Numbered from the stretch's first letter, positions 36,593-43,976 are shown. The stretch: 64,000 nt of DNA from Sideroxydans sp. (GCA_027310725.1 DAIDAG010000005.1:1-64000), one strand, 5' to 3'. A program made the numbers and translations. The notes: generated by a model not told the origin, from the letters alone.

Positions 36593-36742
36593 CCTTACGG
36601 ATTGGGGCGTTCTGAGTTAGCCCGTAGGATTGGCTCGGAACAGTGCTTCCCGTTTAGGATTGCCAGAACTATGTTGTAGATAGAGTTAATGCTAGGGCAG
36701 GTTCAGCAGACCCTACTTAGCGTCACACGCAGCAACAAATAT
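36593..36742 (+). other. Possible structured leader or small RNA upstream of tRNA-Arg
   Basis: There is no reading frame of note. GTTCTGAG..GCC (36609-36622) can pair with GGCTCGGAAC (36632-36641), and GCTAGGG (36691-36697) with CCCTACTTAGC (36711-36721). The predicted promoter would make this the 5' part of the tRNA precursor, longer than usual, or a separate RNA. I could not match it to 6S, SRP or tmRNA. Confidence 0.3.
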
Positions 36743-36819
36743 GCGCCGGTAGCTCAGCTGGATAGAGTACTTGGCTACGAACCAAGGGGTCAGGAGTTCG
36801 AATCTCTTCCGGCGCACCA
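36743..36819 (+). tRNA. tRNA-Arg (anticodon ACG)
   Basis: A 77-nt cloverleaf. The acceptor stem is GCGCCGG with CCGGCGC, followed by discriminator A and an encoded CCA. The D arm is GCTCAGCTGGATAGAGT and the anticodon stem-loop CTTGGCTACGAACCAAG carries ACG. The T arm has TTCGAAT in the loop. The wobble A is expected to be edited to inosine by TadA, so this tRNA reads CGU, CGC and CGA. Recombinase-like remnants begin immediately downstream. Confidence 0.96.
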
Positions 36820-36822
36820 ATT

Positions 36823-36963
36823 AGGGTTAAAAGTGGGCACTTGATTCAAGTTGCCCATTTTTATTTTCTGCATCGTCTCCGCTAAAGCCACATAACTTCC
36901 CCGGACGGTGGCGGTTTTGTCCTGTACTACGATCTCATCCACCAAGATGTTCTGATATTCAAC
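36823..36963 (-). pseudogene. Recombinase C-terminal remnant next to tRNA-Arg
   Basis: On the minus strand one frame reads NILVDEIVVQDKTATVRGSY, then VALAETMQK..NQVPTFNPNW. This resembles the C-terminal tail of large serine recombinases (an RGSYAALAEA segment followed by a VPTF-type end) as I recall the family. There is no start and no catalytic domain. The frame runs into the tRNA 3' end, as expected for debris of an element that integrated there. The family call is from memory of the motif and is tentative. Confidence 0.4.
36834..36862 (+). terminator. Terminator downstream of tRNA-Arg
   Basis: TGGGCA-CTTGA (36834-36844) pairs with TCAAG-TTGCCCA (36846-36857) with one bulge, followed by five T residues, A and four more T residues. 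The position 15 nt after the tRNA CCA fits termination of the tRNA transcript. It overlaps the minus-strand recombinase-like remnant. Confidence 0.75.
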
Positions 36964-37083
36964 TAATACTTCCCGTTTCTACGAACATCTTGCGCAGAGC
37001 GGGGTCAGCGAGCTCTTCAAAGTCGATTTCGGTCAAGATGACGCAATGGGCTGCTGCCCCTTGAATCGATAAACGGATTCCAC
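36964..37083 (-). pseudogene. UvrD-like helicase C-terminal remnant, frameshifted
   Basis: The minus strand reads VESVYRFKGQ and, after a frameshift, HCVILTEIDFEELADPALRK then MFV. This matches the motif V/VI region of UvrD/NERD-type helicases (a RFKGQ..A.VLTEVDFE..LR.LFVGATRA pattern). About 40 residues survive and stop codons follow. It is debris of a mobile or defence region next to the tRNA. Confidence 0.45.
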
Positions 37084-37201
37084 CAAGATGTCGCCTGCGG
37101 AGAAAATCGGGTTGCGACTATTTAATTTATACGGAACGTTGTCTTATTTCTCCGGTCTTAATTATGTTGCGCATGTATCGGTTATTTGTGGAGGTAGTGC
37201 T

Positions 37202-37627
37202 ATGAAAAGAATATGTATTGTTGCGATTCTCGCGATCCTCTCAACCACTGCGGCTTATGCAGAAGAAGGACATGGCGGTGGATGGGGCGGCAGAGGTGGT
37301 GGTTGGGGCCGGGATGGCGGAGGTGAAAGAGGCGGTAATTGGGGTCGTGAAGACGGCGATAGGTGGGGCCGGGGTGGCGGCTATGGCTGGGAAGGTGGCT
37401 GGATTGTTCCTTTAGTCATTGGTGGCGCTATTGCTTATGATCTTGCATCACCGAACCCGAACTACGCACAACCCGCTCCGGTTTACGTCCAGCCTGCCCC
37501 TGTGTCTGGTGGAGCAGTCCCACCTGGGCAGTTTTGGTATTTCTGTCCTGCTTCCAATGCATATTACCCAAACGTACCTTCGTGTCCCAGCGGATGGAGG
37601 CTTGTACCGGCAACTCCACCGCAATAA
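37202..37627 (+). CDS. Glycine-rich secreted protein
   Basis: A 141-residue protein with signal peptide MKRICIVAILAILSTTAAYA. A low-complexity Gly/Trp/Arg/Asp region (repeats of GGGWGRDGG type, residues 22-68) is followed by a hydrophobic segment WIVPLVIGGAIAYDL, a Pro/Gln/Val stretch and the C-terminal QFWYFCPASNAYYPNVPSCP with SGWRLVPATPP. That last block (FCP...YYP.V..CP.GW..VPA.P) is a recurrent proteobacterial motif of unknown function. ATG at 37202 is chosen because it opens the signal peptide; the frame is open further upstream. Confidence 0.7.
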   Translation: MKRICIVAILAILSTTAAYAEEGHGGGWGGRGGGWGRDGGGERGGNWGREDGDRWGRGGGYGWEGGWIVPLVIGGAIAYDLASPNPNYAQPAPVYVQPAPVSGGAVPPGQFWYFCPASNAYYPNVPSCPSGWRLVPATPPQ

Positions 37628-37850
37628 ATGAAGCGGAGCACCGGTTATTTGCGGCTTTATTAACGTGGCAAAAAGATCGCACCAATAACCACGATGACAG
37701 GCCGCATATATCACCCATGGCGTCTCTGATTAAGTCGTGAACGATTTCATTCTATTGTCAGAAGCGAAGAATCGACTATCCACTGTTTGACGCTTTTCGA
37801 TATGCCACTCCATCCCGCTGCACAAAAATTATCCAAATAAGCGCTACATT

Positions 37851-37866
37851 ATTCCATTAATGGAAT
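37851..37866. promoter_or_regulatory. 16-bp perfect palindrome upstream of the cytochrome b561 gene
   Basis: ATTCCATTAATGGAAT is a perfect palindrome 85 bp before the chosen ATG at 37951, in an otherwise empty 323-bp gap (37628-37950). It has the form of a dimeric repressor site. No cognate regulator gene is adjacent. Confidence 0.45.
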
Positions 37867-37950
37867 GTTCTATGTCGTTTTATATGGTTTATCTACGAAT
37901 TTGAAACACATAACATGGCGCCATCTGAACTAAGAGAGATGGTGATTTCC

Positions 37951-38550
37951 ATGAATGTCTTGCCAGTAAGCTTTCCAATTCGCTCTTCTCAACTGCAGTC
38001 AACGCAACTATCTTCAAGCAAGTACACGAAGATCGCTATTGCCTTGCATTGGCTCATGGCCGTAGCAATCATTAGCCTTTTTGTCCTTGGCTTATATATG
38101 CATGACCTGCCCTTATCGCCGTGGAAACTGCGTGTCTATTCGTGGCACAAGTGGGCTGGTGTCACAATTTTCACTCTTGCTATTGTCAGGCTGCTGTGGC
38201 GTTTAGCCAATCGTCCTCCGAAGTTGCCGCAACATATGGGGCGTGCGGAGCAATTCGTGGCGCACGGCGGTCACGGATTGCTCTACTTCTTGATGTTTAC
38301 CATTCCACTTTCGGGATGGCTCATGAGTTCCGCCAAGGGTTTTCAGACAGTGCTATTCGGAGTGTTTCCAATTCCCGATCTGCTTTCAAAAAACAAAGAA
38401 CTTGGTGATTTATTGCAGACCCTGCATTGGGGTTTGAATCTGCTGCTCGTTGCAATAGTTGCTGGACACATTGCGGCCGCACTCAAGCATCACTTCATCG
38501 ACCGGGACGACGTTCTGACCCGGATGCTACCCAATCGCCGCAAGTCATAG
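37951..38550 (+). CDS. Cytochrome b561
   Basis: A 199-residue four-helix di-haem membrane cytochrome. Haem-ligand histidines lie in IAIALHWLMAVAIISLFVLG, VYSWHKWAGVTIFTLAIVRL, AHGGHGLLYFLMFTIPLSGW and LLQTLHWGLNLLLVAIVAGH. It likely oxidises quinol or shuttles electrons to a periplasmic partner. Start 37951 is chosen; 37915 is also in frame and would add 12 residues. It precedes the FMN reductase by 28 bp, so the two may form a redox operon. Confidence 0.88.
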   Translation: MNVLPVSFPIRSSQLQSTQLSSSKYTKIAIALHWLMAVAIISLFVLGLYMHDLPLSPWKLRVYSWHKWAGVTIFTLAIVRLLWRLANRPPKLPQHMGRAEQFVAHGGHGLLYFLMFTIPLSGWLMSSAKGFQTVLFGVFPIPDLLSKNKELGDLLQTLHWGLNLLLVAIVAGHIAAALKHHFIDRDDVLTRMLPNRRKS

Positions 38551-38578
38551 CTTGGTTGAACCAAATAAGGAGAGAAAT

Positions 38579-39124
38579 ATGTCTATCAAATTGCTTGGCA
38601 TTTCCGGCAGTCTGCGTCGCCAATCCAGCAACAGCGGTTTGCTCAGGGCCGCGCAGAAACAGCTTCCGGCTGGCGTCACTCTTGAAATTGCGGATCTTAC
38701 TGAGGTCCCTTTTTATAACGCCGATATTCTGACCAAACCGATTGCGGTATCTCGCGTACTAGGTCAGATGGCCGATGCTGACGCATTTGTTCTCGCCTGT
38801 CCTGAGTACAACTATTCAATCGCTCCCGCACTCAAGAATATTCTCGACTGGGCATCACGCGAGCCAGGCAATACCCTGCTATCTGACAAAGCTGTTGCGA
38901 TCATGGGGGCTGGCGGAGGAATGGGAACATCCCGATCGCAGTACCACTTGCGCCAGGTGTGTGTGTTTCTCAACCTTCATCCGTTGAACAAACCTGAAGT
39001 GTTCTCGAATGCTTTTGCTGGTGGATTCGATGCCGATGGAAACCTAACCGATCCCAAGATCACCCAATTGGTTGCAGAACAAATGCAGGCTTTGGCGGTG
39101 TGGGCGCAACGCATAAAAGCCTGA
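38579..39124 (+). CDS. NADPH-dependent FMN reductase
   Basis: A 181-residue flavodoxin-fold protein of the chromate/quinone reductase (ChrR/YieF-like) type. The FMN phosphate loop is GISGSLRRQSSNSGLL, ACPEYNYSIAPALKNILDWA is the family signature, and AIMGAGGGMGTSRSQYHLRQ follows. AAGGAGAG precedes the ATG. It reduces quinones, chromate or azo compounds in known relatives; the substrate here is open. Confidence 0.9.
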   Translation: MSIKLLGISGSLRRQSSNSGLLRAAQKQLPAGVTLEIADLTEVPFYNADILTKPIAVSRVLGQMADADAFVLACPEYNYSIAPALKNILDWASREPGNTLLSDKAVAIMGAGGGMGTSRSQYHLRQVCVFLNLHPLNKPEVFSNAFAGGFDADGNLTDPKITQLVAEQMQALAVWAQRIKA

Positions 39125-39190
39125 CAGGAATTCCCCAAGGTCGGATAAATGTAGTTGATATGCAGACCATATCGATGAGGTAGAACAGAA

Positions 39191-39457
39191 ATGAAGATGT
39201 TACCCAGCCTTTTTGTATCACACGGTTCGCCGATGATGGCGATGGAAAACAGCCCAGCCAGGCAATTCCTGACTGAATGGAGCATCCATAATGAAACACC
39301 TAGTGCCATCCTGGTGGTGTCAGCGCACTGGGAGAGCATAGGTGGCCCGGCTGTGAGTCTTGCAGAGCGACCAGACACCATCCACGACTTCGGTGAGTTT
39401 CCACGTGACTTGTATGAAATTAAATATCCAGCACCTGGTCTATTCACACCCTTCTGA
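39191..39457 (+). pseudogene. Truncated DODA/YgiD-type extradiol dioxygenase
   Basis: 88 codons encode a clear N-terminus of the class III extradiol ring-cleavage dioxygenase family (LPSLFVSHGSPMMAME, ILVVSAHWESIG, TIHDFGEFPRDLYEIKYPAP). It then diverges to LFTPF and stops, while full proteins are about 260 residues. The two N-terminal His metal ligands are present but the rest of the active site is missing. The break coincides with a GTGGGCACTT decamer (39468-39477) also found beside tRNA-Arg (36833-36842). Probably inactive. Confidence 0.8.
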
Positions 39458-39519
39458 AAAGATGAATGTGGGCACTTTTAGTGGTTAGTTAGAGGGACAG
39501 TCTGAGAAGCCGGAGAACA

Positions 39520-40818
39520 CTAGGATGCCGCCGGATTGATACGGGGATGGGTTTCTGCTCCGAACAGCCAGAGAATCCCCCCAGACAGAAACATGGAAAC
39601 TGCCACGAACCAGAACGCTGCGTCTACCGAGCCGCTGAAATGCGCAGCGATACCCAACCCCAGCGCACCGATGCCGTAGCCCAGGTCGCGCCAAAAACGA
39701 TAGATGCCGATGGCGGAACCGCGCCAGTTCGGATGGGAGATGTCGGCCACGGCAGCCGATAGATTCGGATACAGCAATGCCATACCGAGTCCAGTGAGAG
39801 CAGCAGACAGCGACCACCATGCCATGCCCTCGCCGAGCAGCATCAGCGCTACACCTGCGCCGCAGATCCACATGCCAAGAACATTCGGAATATGGCGTCC
39901 GACGTGGTCGGACAGTTTGCCGGTAAAGAACTGCGAACCGCCCCACACAAATCCATAGACGCCGACGATCCAGCCGATGTTGGGCAGGGTCAGTCCGTGC
40001 TGATAGAGGAACACTGGATAAAACACCCACACCAACGCATCGACGAACTTTTCCACAAGGCCAGCCTGGCTGATGGCGGCCAGACGTTTGTCGCGCCACG
40101 ACACCAGCGTAAATACTTCCCACGTTGTCGGCTGCGCACTGATATTGGTCGGATAGCGCGGCAGCGGTCCTGTGCTGATGCCGGCCTTGTGTTTTGCCGC
40201 CTCGCTTTTCGCCCAAGGCAGTGTGTCCTTTACCCACAGCAATGTAAGTAGAATGGCAAGCAACACTGTCGTCATGCCGAACACCAGCAATCCAGTGCGT
40301 GCGCCTAACATTGTCGCCAGATAGGCGGTGATGATGCCGGCCAGCGCCAGTCCGACATAACCGGAAAATTCGTTCAGACCGATGGTCAGTCCGCGTTGGT
40401 CGGCGCGGGTGATGTCCAGTTTGGATGTCTGGGTCATCGACCAGGTCAACCCTTGATTGATACCGAGCAGTACGGTCGCCGCGACGATCCAGCTCCAAGA
40501 CGGCGCAAAGTAAACCAGCAAGGGGATAGGCAGTGCCGCAGTCCAGCCCAGCAGCAGAACCTTTTTTCGCCCGATGCGTTCGGACAGGCGTCCCGCGACA
40601 AAATTGAGCGTTCCTTTCACCAAGCCGAATGCCACCACAAAAGCGGTAAGCAACATGAACGAGTTCTTTGGCACACCAAATTCGGACTCGGACAGTGCCG
40701 GTACCACGGTGCGCATCATGCCGATGGTGAAGCCCACCAGCATGACTTGCAGCAACTGATGCAGGAACTGGTCGAGATTGGCGCGAATGCCGTGAGTCAG
40801 ATTGTCGTGCGTCATCAT
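39520..40818 (-). CDS. MFS transporter
   Basis: A 432-residue protein with about 12 membrane segments. MFS signatures are present: GRLSERIGRKKVLLLG in the loop after helix 2 and FTGKLSDHVGRHIPN in the second half. Substrate unknown. The start at 40818 overlaps the stop of the metallo-hydrolase gene by one base, so it is the last gene of a three-gene sulfur-type operon (dsrE-like, MBL, MFS). Sulfur-compound or thiol export is an inference from context only. Confidence 0.85.
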   Translation of the reverse strand: MMTHDNLTHGIRANLDQFLHQLLQVMLVGFTIGMMRTVVPALSESEFGVPKNSFMLLTAFVVAFGLVKGTLNFVAGRLSERIGRKKVLLLGWTAALPIPLLVYFAPSWSWIVAATVLLGINQGLTWSMTQTSKLDITRADQRGLTIGLNEFSGYVGLALAGIITAYLATMLGARTGLLVFGMTTVLLAILLTLLWVKDTLPWAKSEAAKHKAGISTGPLPRYPTNISAQPTTWEVFTLVSWRDKRLAAISQAGLVEKFVDALVWVFYPVFLYQHGLTLPNIGWIVGVYGFVWGGSQFFTGKLSDHVGRHIPNVLGMWICGAGVALMLLGEGMAWWSLSAALTGLGMALLYPNLSAAVADISHPNWRGSAIGIYRFWRDLGYGIGALGLGIAAHFSGSVDAAFWFVAVSMFLSGGILWLFGAETHPRINPAAS

Positions 40819-41549
40819 CAGCCTGCGATGTTCGCCGCAACCATCTTGTCCATCTCGGCGGGGCGGGGCGGAATTTCCTTTACTAGATATTCGATGAAAG
40901 TTTCCTTGCTCATCGATAGCCCCGGATTCCAACGCTTCTCGAAACCAATGGTCGAGCTCGGTTTGCCGGATAAGCCGGCACCACAGACGCTGCCAGCTTG
41001 ATGGCCGGGGAATAGCTCGACTTCAGGAGATAGATGCAGCAACTTGGAATGAATACTGTCGTAGAGTTGGGCAGCCATCTCGCGCTCGCGTCCCAGCAAG
41101 TCTGGTCGTCCGGTGGAACCAACGAATAGTGTGTCACCGGTGACGACAAACCAGGGTAGTTCTCCGCGACGCATGTCCGTCACCAACAGGCAGACGCTGT
41201 CCGGCGTATGGCCGGGCGTATGCAGCACTTCGACATTGACGTTGCCAAGATTAAGCGATTGACCGTCAGTCAATGGCTCAAATTCAAATTTCACAATACC
41301 CTTATCCGATTCGTGCAAGCAGTAGGGGGCACCAATCATCTGAGCAAGCTTCCTGCCACCGGAGTAATGGTCGGCATGAACATGGGTGTCGATGACGTAA
41401 TTGATGGTGACATTGGCCTTCTTTGCTTCCTCGATGAACCATTCCTCATCGCCCGCGACGACATCCACCGCCATGGATTTACCCTTGGTGCCGCAGCCGA
41501 AAAAATAGGACAAAGAAGACTCTTTTGTTGCCAGTTGTTTGAAAAACAT
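40818..41549 (-). CDS. MBL-fold hydrolase, persulfide dioxygenase (ETHE1/Blh)-like
   Basis: A 243-residue metallo-beta-lactamase-fold protein with THVHADH at residues 55-61 (His56, His58, Asp60, His61), HTPGHTPDSVCLL, VTGDTLFVGSTGRPDLLG and ELFPGHQAGSVCGAGLSGKP. The GRxD and GHxxG elements match ETHE1/BigR-linked Blh enzymes, which oxidise glutathione persulfide to sulfite with one Fe. GGGGAGAG lies before the ATG at 41549. It is flanked by DsrE-like and MFS genes and faces an ArsR-rhodanese gene, strengthening the persulfide role. Confidence 0.82.
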   Translation of the reverse strand: MFFKQLATKESSLSYFFGCGTKGKSMAVDVVAGDEEWFIEEAKKANVTINYVIDTHVHADHYSGGRKLAQMIGAPYCLHESDKGIVKFEFEPLTDGQSLNLGNVNVEVLHTPGHTPDSVCLLVTDMRRGELPWFVVTGDTLFVGSTGRPDLLGREREMAAQLYDSIHSKLLHLSPEVELFPGHQAGSVCGAGLSGKPSSTIGFEKRWNPGLSMSKETFIEYLVKEIPPRPAEMDKMVAANIAG

Positions 41550-41565
41550 AACTCTCTCCCCGAAA

Positions 41566-41916
41566 TTAAAACACCAGAACCTTGTCCGCCCACACCGTCC
41601 ATTCGGCCAATTCCGCCAAGGTGCTGCGGTGCGTCTTGTCGGCAATATCGCCATCGGTCATCCCTCGCGCATCCATGCAAGTACCGCAAATACCGACTTC
41701 TCCACCATGACGAGTTACGTTGCCGAGCATCGTCTCTACGTTGTAAAAGCCAGCGGGTACTTTCTGGTTGCGGTGAGCGGACGACGCCCCGTCGCCGATC
41801 AGAAAGACACGTACTGCATTGCCTTCCAGCTTGGAAACGGCACCCGCCAGACGCAGGGCGTTGTAGGTACGTTCGCTGCCGTAAGGCGCGTCGTTGAGGA
41901 TATATAGGTGATTCAC
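41566..41916 (-). CDS. DsrE/DsrF-like sulfur relay protein
   Basis: A 116-residue DsrE-fold protein: MNHLYILNDAPYGSERTYNA, VRVFLIGDGASSA and EVGICGTCMDARGM, which has two Cys likely to carry persulfide. Relatives pass sulfane sulfur between proteins or are found next to rhodanese and persulfide dioxygenase genes. It is the first gene of the minus-strand operon, 16 bp before the MBL gene, and diverges from the ArsR-rhodanese gene. Confidence 0.82.
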   Translation of the reverse strand: MNHLYILNDAPYGSERTYNALRLAGAVSKLEGNAVRVFLIGDGASSAHRNQKVPAGFYNVETMLGNVTRHGGEVGICGTCMDARGMTDGDIADKTHRSTLAELAEWTVWADKVLVF

Positions 41917-41939
41917 GACAACCTCCCTTGGTTGATTAA

Positions 41940-42020
41940 CATTCCAGCAGTTACTAGAATGATTGGAGCATGTATTGCACTAGTATGTCAATATGAACTA
42001 GAGTAGTGAGGGAATATTCC
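41940..42020. promoter_or_regulatory. Divergent control region between dsrE-like and arsR-rhodanese genes
   Basis: The 129-bp divergent gap contains several short inverted repeats: CATTC..GAATG (41940-41962), CTAGT..ACTAG (about 41978-42000) and the perfect palindrome GGAATATTCC (42011-42020) 25 bp before the regulator ATG. Such sites suit an ArsR-family dimer that represses both directions. Confidence 0.45.
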
Positions 42021-42045
42021 AATAACATATCGATTGATTGATGAG

Positions 42046-42693
42046 ATGAAGAACGCACGTAAGGTCAAGGACCTTCTCTACGAGCAGGTAGCACGGATCG
42101 GCAAGGCTTTCTCCAGCCCCAAGCGCCTGGAGCTGATTGATTTGTTATGCCAGGGTGAAAAGACCGTGCAGACCTTGGCACATGAAGCTTCCATCAGTGT
42201 GAAGCTCGCAAGTTCGCATTTGCGCGAGTTGCGCATGGCGCAACTGGTTGAAACGGAGCGCCAGGGGAAGAACATCTTTTATCACCTTGCAAACAAATCG
42301 GTGGCCGATCTGTGGGTGCAAGTTCATACCCTGGCAGAGGAACGTCTGGTCGATTTGCAGTTGGCTTTACAGAAGATTGCAACGCAGCCGGATGATCTGG
42401 TACCCAGTGACCGTGAAAGCCTGTTGAAGGCGGCGCGTAAAGGTGAAGTCGTGGTGTTGGATGTAAGGCCGACAGAGGAATATCTGAATGCGCATCTGCC
42501 GTTCGCTCGTTCAATACCATTGGAAGAGCTGCGCCAACGATTGGCAGAACTACCCAAAGATCGTTCTATCGTGGCCTACTGCCGTGGTCCCTATTGCCTG
42601 ATGGCTGTTGATGCTGTTGAACTCCTCAGGAAGGAGGGATATTCAGCGATTCACCTGCGGGAAGGGGTCGCCGAGTGGGCGGCAGTCAAGTAG
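42046..42693 (+). CDS. ArsR-family regulator fused to a rhodanese domain
   Basis: A 215-residue two-domain protein. Residues about 1-100 form an ArsR winged helix (LYEQVARIGKAFSSPKRLEL, VQTLAHEASISVKLASSHLR). Residues about 115-215 are a rhodanese domain with VVLDVRPTEEYLNAHLPFAR and the active-site loop AYCRGPYCLMAVDA, whose first Cys is the likely persulfide-forming residue. Fusions of this type sense reactive sulfur. It faces dsrE-MBL-MFS and probably represses or activates them. The start is uncertain: TTG at 42034 is also in frame. Confidence 0.88.
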   Translation: MKNARKVKDLLYEQVARIGKAFSSPKRLELIDLLCQGEKTVQTLAHEASISVKLASSHLRELRMAQLVETERQGKNIFYHLANKSVADLWVQVHTLAEERLVDLQLALQKIATQPDDLVPSDRESLLKAARKGEVVVLDVRPTEEYLNAHLPFARSIPLEELRQRLAELPKDRSIVAYCRGPYCLMAVDAVELLRKEGYSAIHLREGVAEWAAVK

Positions 42694-42846
42694 CTGGTAT
42701 ACGAAATTAATCTTTTTAACTGCTCCATTGAAACGCTTGCCTTCTTGAGTGTTACCGAGAACCAGAAGCAGTTACTGATCAGTGATAGGCCCCCCTGCTA
42801 ACATCCTTGATTGGAAGGGGCGGGATGGTCACTCGAGGAGATAGCA

Positions 42847-43530
42847 ATGGGATTGCATGATCTGGAGGTAAAAGAGTTGATTGATCCCGTATGCGGTATG
42901 CCAGTCAATGCGGCGTCCCCGCATAGCCGTGTACACGGCGGTGCAATGTTCTCCTTTTGCAGCGAGTCATGTCGCGCGCGCTTCATGACTGACCCACCGC
43001 ACTTTGTCGTCATCACTGTGCCATCACGTGATGCCCCTGAGCTCACTCCGGAATTGGTAGTGAAAGGAATCCACGACGAGCCGGAGCGCTCTGAAAATAT
43101 CACCATAGAATCAGGTGGGCAGGTGGAGCAACGGCTGCTTCACGGCGGCTTGCGTGGCCTGATTGCGTCATGGTTCCTTGCATGGCGCGAGGGTCGGCAT
43201 GCGGCGCGTACGAGTCGGGAATTGCTTGCGCTATATCGCACTGTCTCCGCTGATCATCCAGGACTTGCCAACCGCGAGATTTATAAGCTGGTAGTAATGG
43301 CACGCAACAGCTGCGACGCTACGACCGCCAACGAGGTTCTCGAATGTGCGGAGGAAAGTTTTGCGGCGTGGCCTTCGAGGCGAGATCTCACGTTGTGTGA
43401 TGTGGTGCACTACTTGGCGGTGAACGAGTTTCTCGCCTTGCATGACGGTAAGCATTGGATACATTCCGATACCAGCCACATGGTCGCCTCGCGTATCCCT
43501 CACAGTCTTTGCGTCATCAGGAGGAAATGA
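42847..43530 (+). CDS. YHS-domain protein with an uncharacterised helical C-terminal domain
   Basis: A 227-residue protein. An N-terminal YHS/TRASH-like metal-binding module (VKELIDPVCGMPV..FSFCSESCRARFM) has Cys in the CGM and C-x3-C positions. The remaining about 150 residues are helical and unrecognised (for example LHGGLRGLIASWFLAWREGR and TLCDVVHYLAVNEFLA). A copper or other soft-metal chaperone or sensor role is likely for the YHS part. GAGGAG lies 8 bp before the ATG at 42847. It follows the sulfur module by 150 bp on the same strand as the regulator. Confidence 0.65.
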   Translation: MGLHDLEVKELIDPVCGMPVNAASPHSRVHGGAMFSFCSESCRARFMTDPPHFVVITVPSRDAPELTPELVVKGIHDEPERSENITIESGGQVEQRLLHGGLRGLIASWFLAWREGRHAARTSRELLALYRTVSADHPGLANREIYKLVVMARNSCDATTANEVLECAEESFAAWPSRRDLTLCDVVHYLAVNEFLALHDGKHWIHSDTSHMVASRIPHSLCVIRRK

Positions 43531-43976
43531 ACTTCGGACAAGCCGGATTCACCTGGGCACATTAGTCTATGAATTGATAGAACCTGGGAAGCAGAGAATT
43601 CGGTAGGCAAGGAAAAAAATATGCCCCTGAACCTCACGGAACAGGGGCAAGTGTCTTAACAAAGGGGGAGAGTTAAGACGACACGCTCAGGGATTGGACG
43701 TGCCATGTACATAAGAATATTATTAAACGCTTAAATAGTCAACTGCACATTCTACGGTAACGGTCGGTGAGTTACTCAAGGAGGCGGAAAAACCGCTTTG
43801 CAGCGCTTTGATATTTTTAGATTTACCAATAAATCAATTTGTTAGATAGAAATTGCATAGTTCATTTTGATGGGGATTTTGCCTCCAAATTTATTCCCGT
43901 CTAATCATCGCGAGGCGGCTGATTACATCAGGATAAGTGCATTAATTTTTATATCGCAAAAATTGAATGCAATATT
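43531..43976. other. Gene-free gap with two hairpins, between the YHS and GNAT-like genes
   Basis: 446 bp with no supported gene. It holds the terminator-like hairpin at 43622-43649 and a second inverted repeat (GTGTCTTAAC at 43651-43660 with GTTAAGAC-g-ACAC at 43672-43684). From about 43740 onward the sequence is A/T-rich and featureless. Confidence 0.6.
43611..43649 (-). terminator. Terminator-like hairpin reading on the minus strand
   Basis: TGCCCCTG (43622-43629) pairs with CAGGGGCA (43642-43649), with inner CC/GG pairs across an AA/AA mismatch. Read on the minus strand it is followed by ATATTTTTTTCC. It would end transcripts from the GNAT-like gene about 330 nt past its stop. Confidence 0.6.

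Noticed and set aside
36593-36742. 6S RNA or SRP RNA in front of tRNA-Arg
   Set aside because: No SRP signature (GGUCAGGxCCGGAAGGAAGCA-type) and no clear 6S closing stem with central bubble could be drawn; left as an unidentified structured leader.
43622-43684. CRISPR-like repeat array
   Set aside because: Only two different hairpins are present, with no repeated unit or regular spacing; no CRISPR array is visible anywhere in the window.
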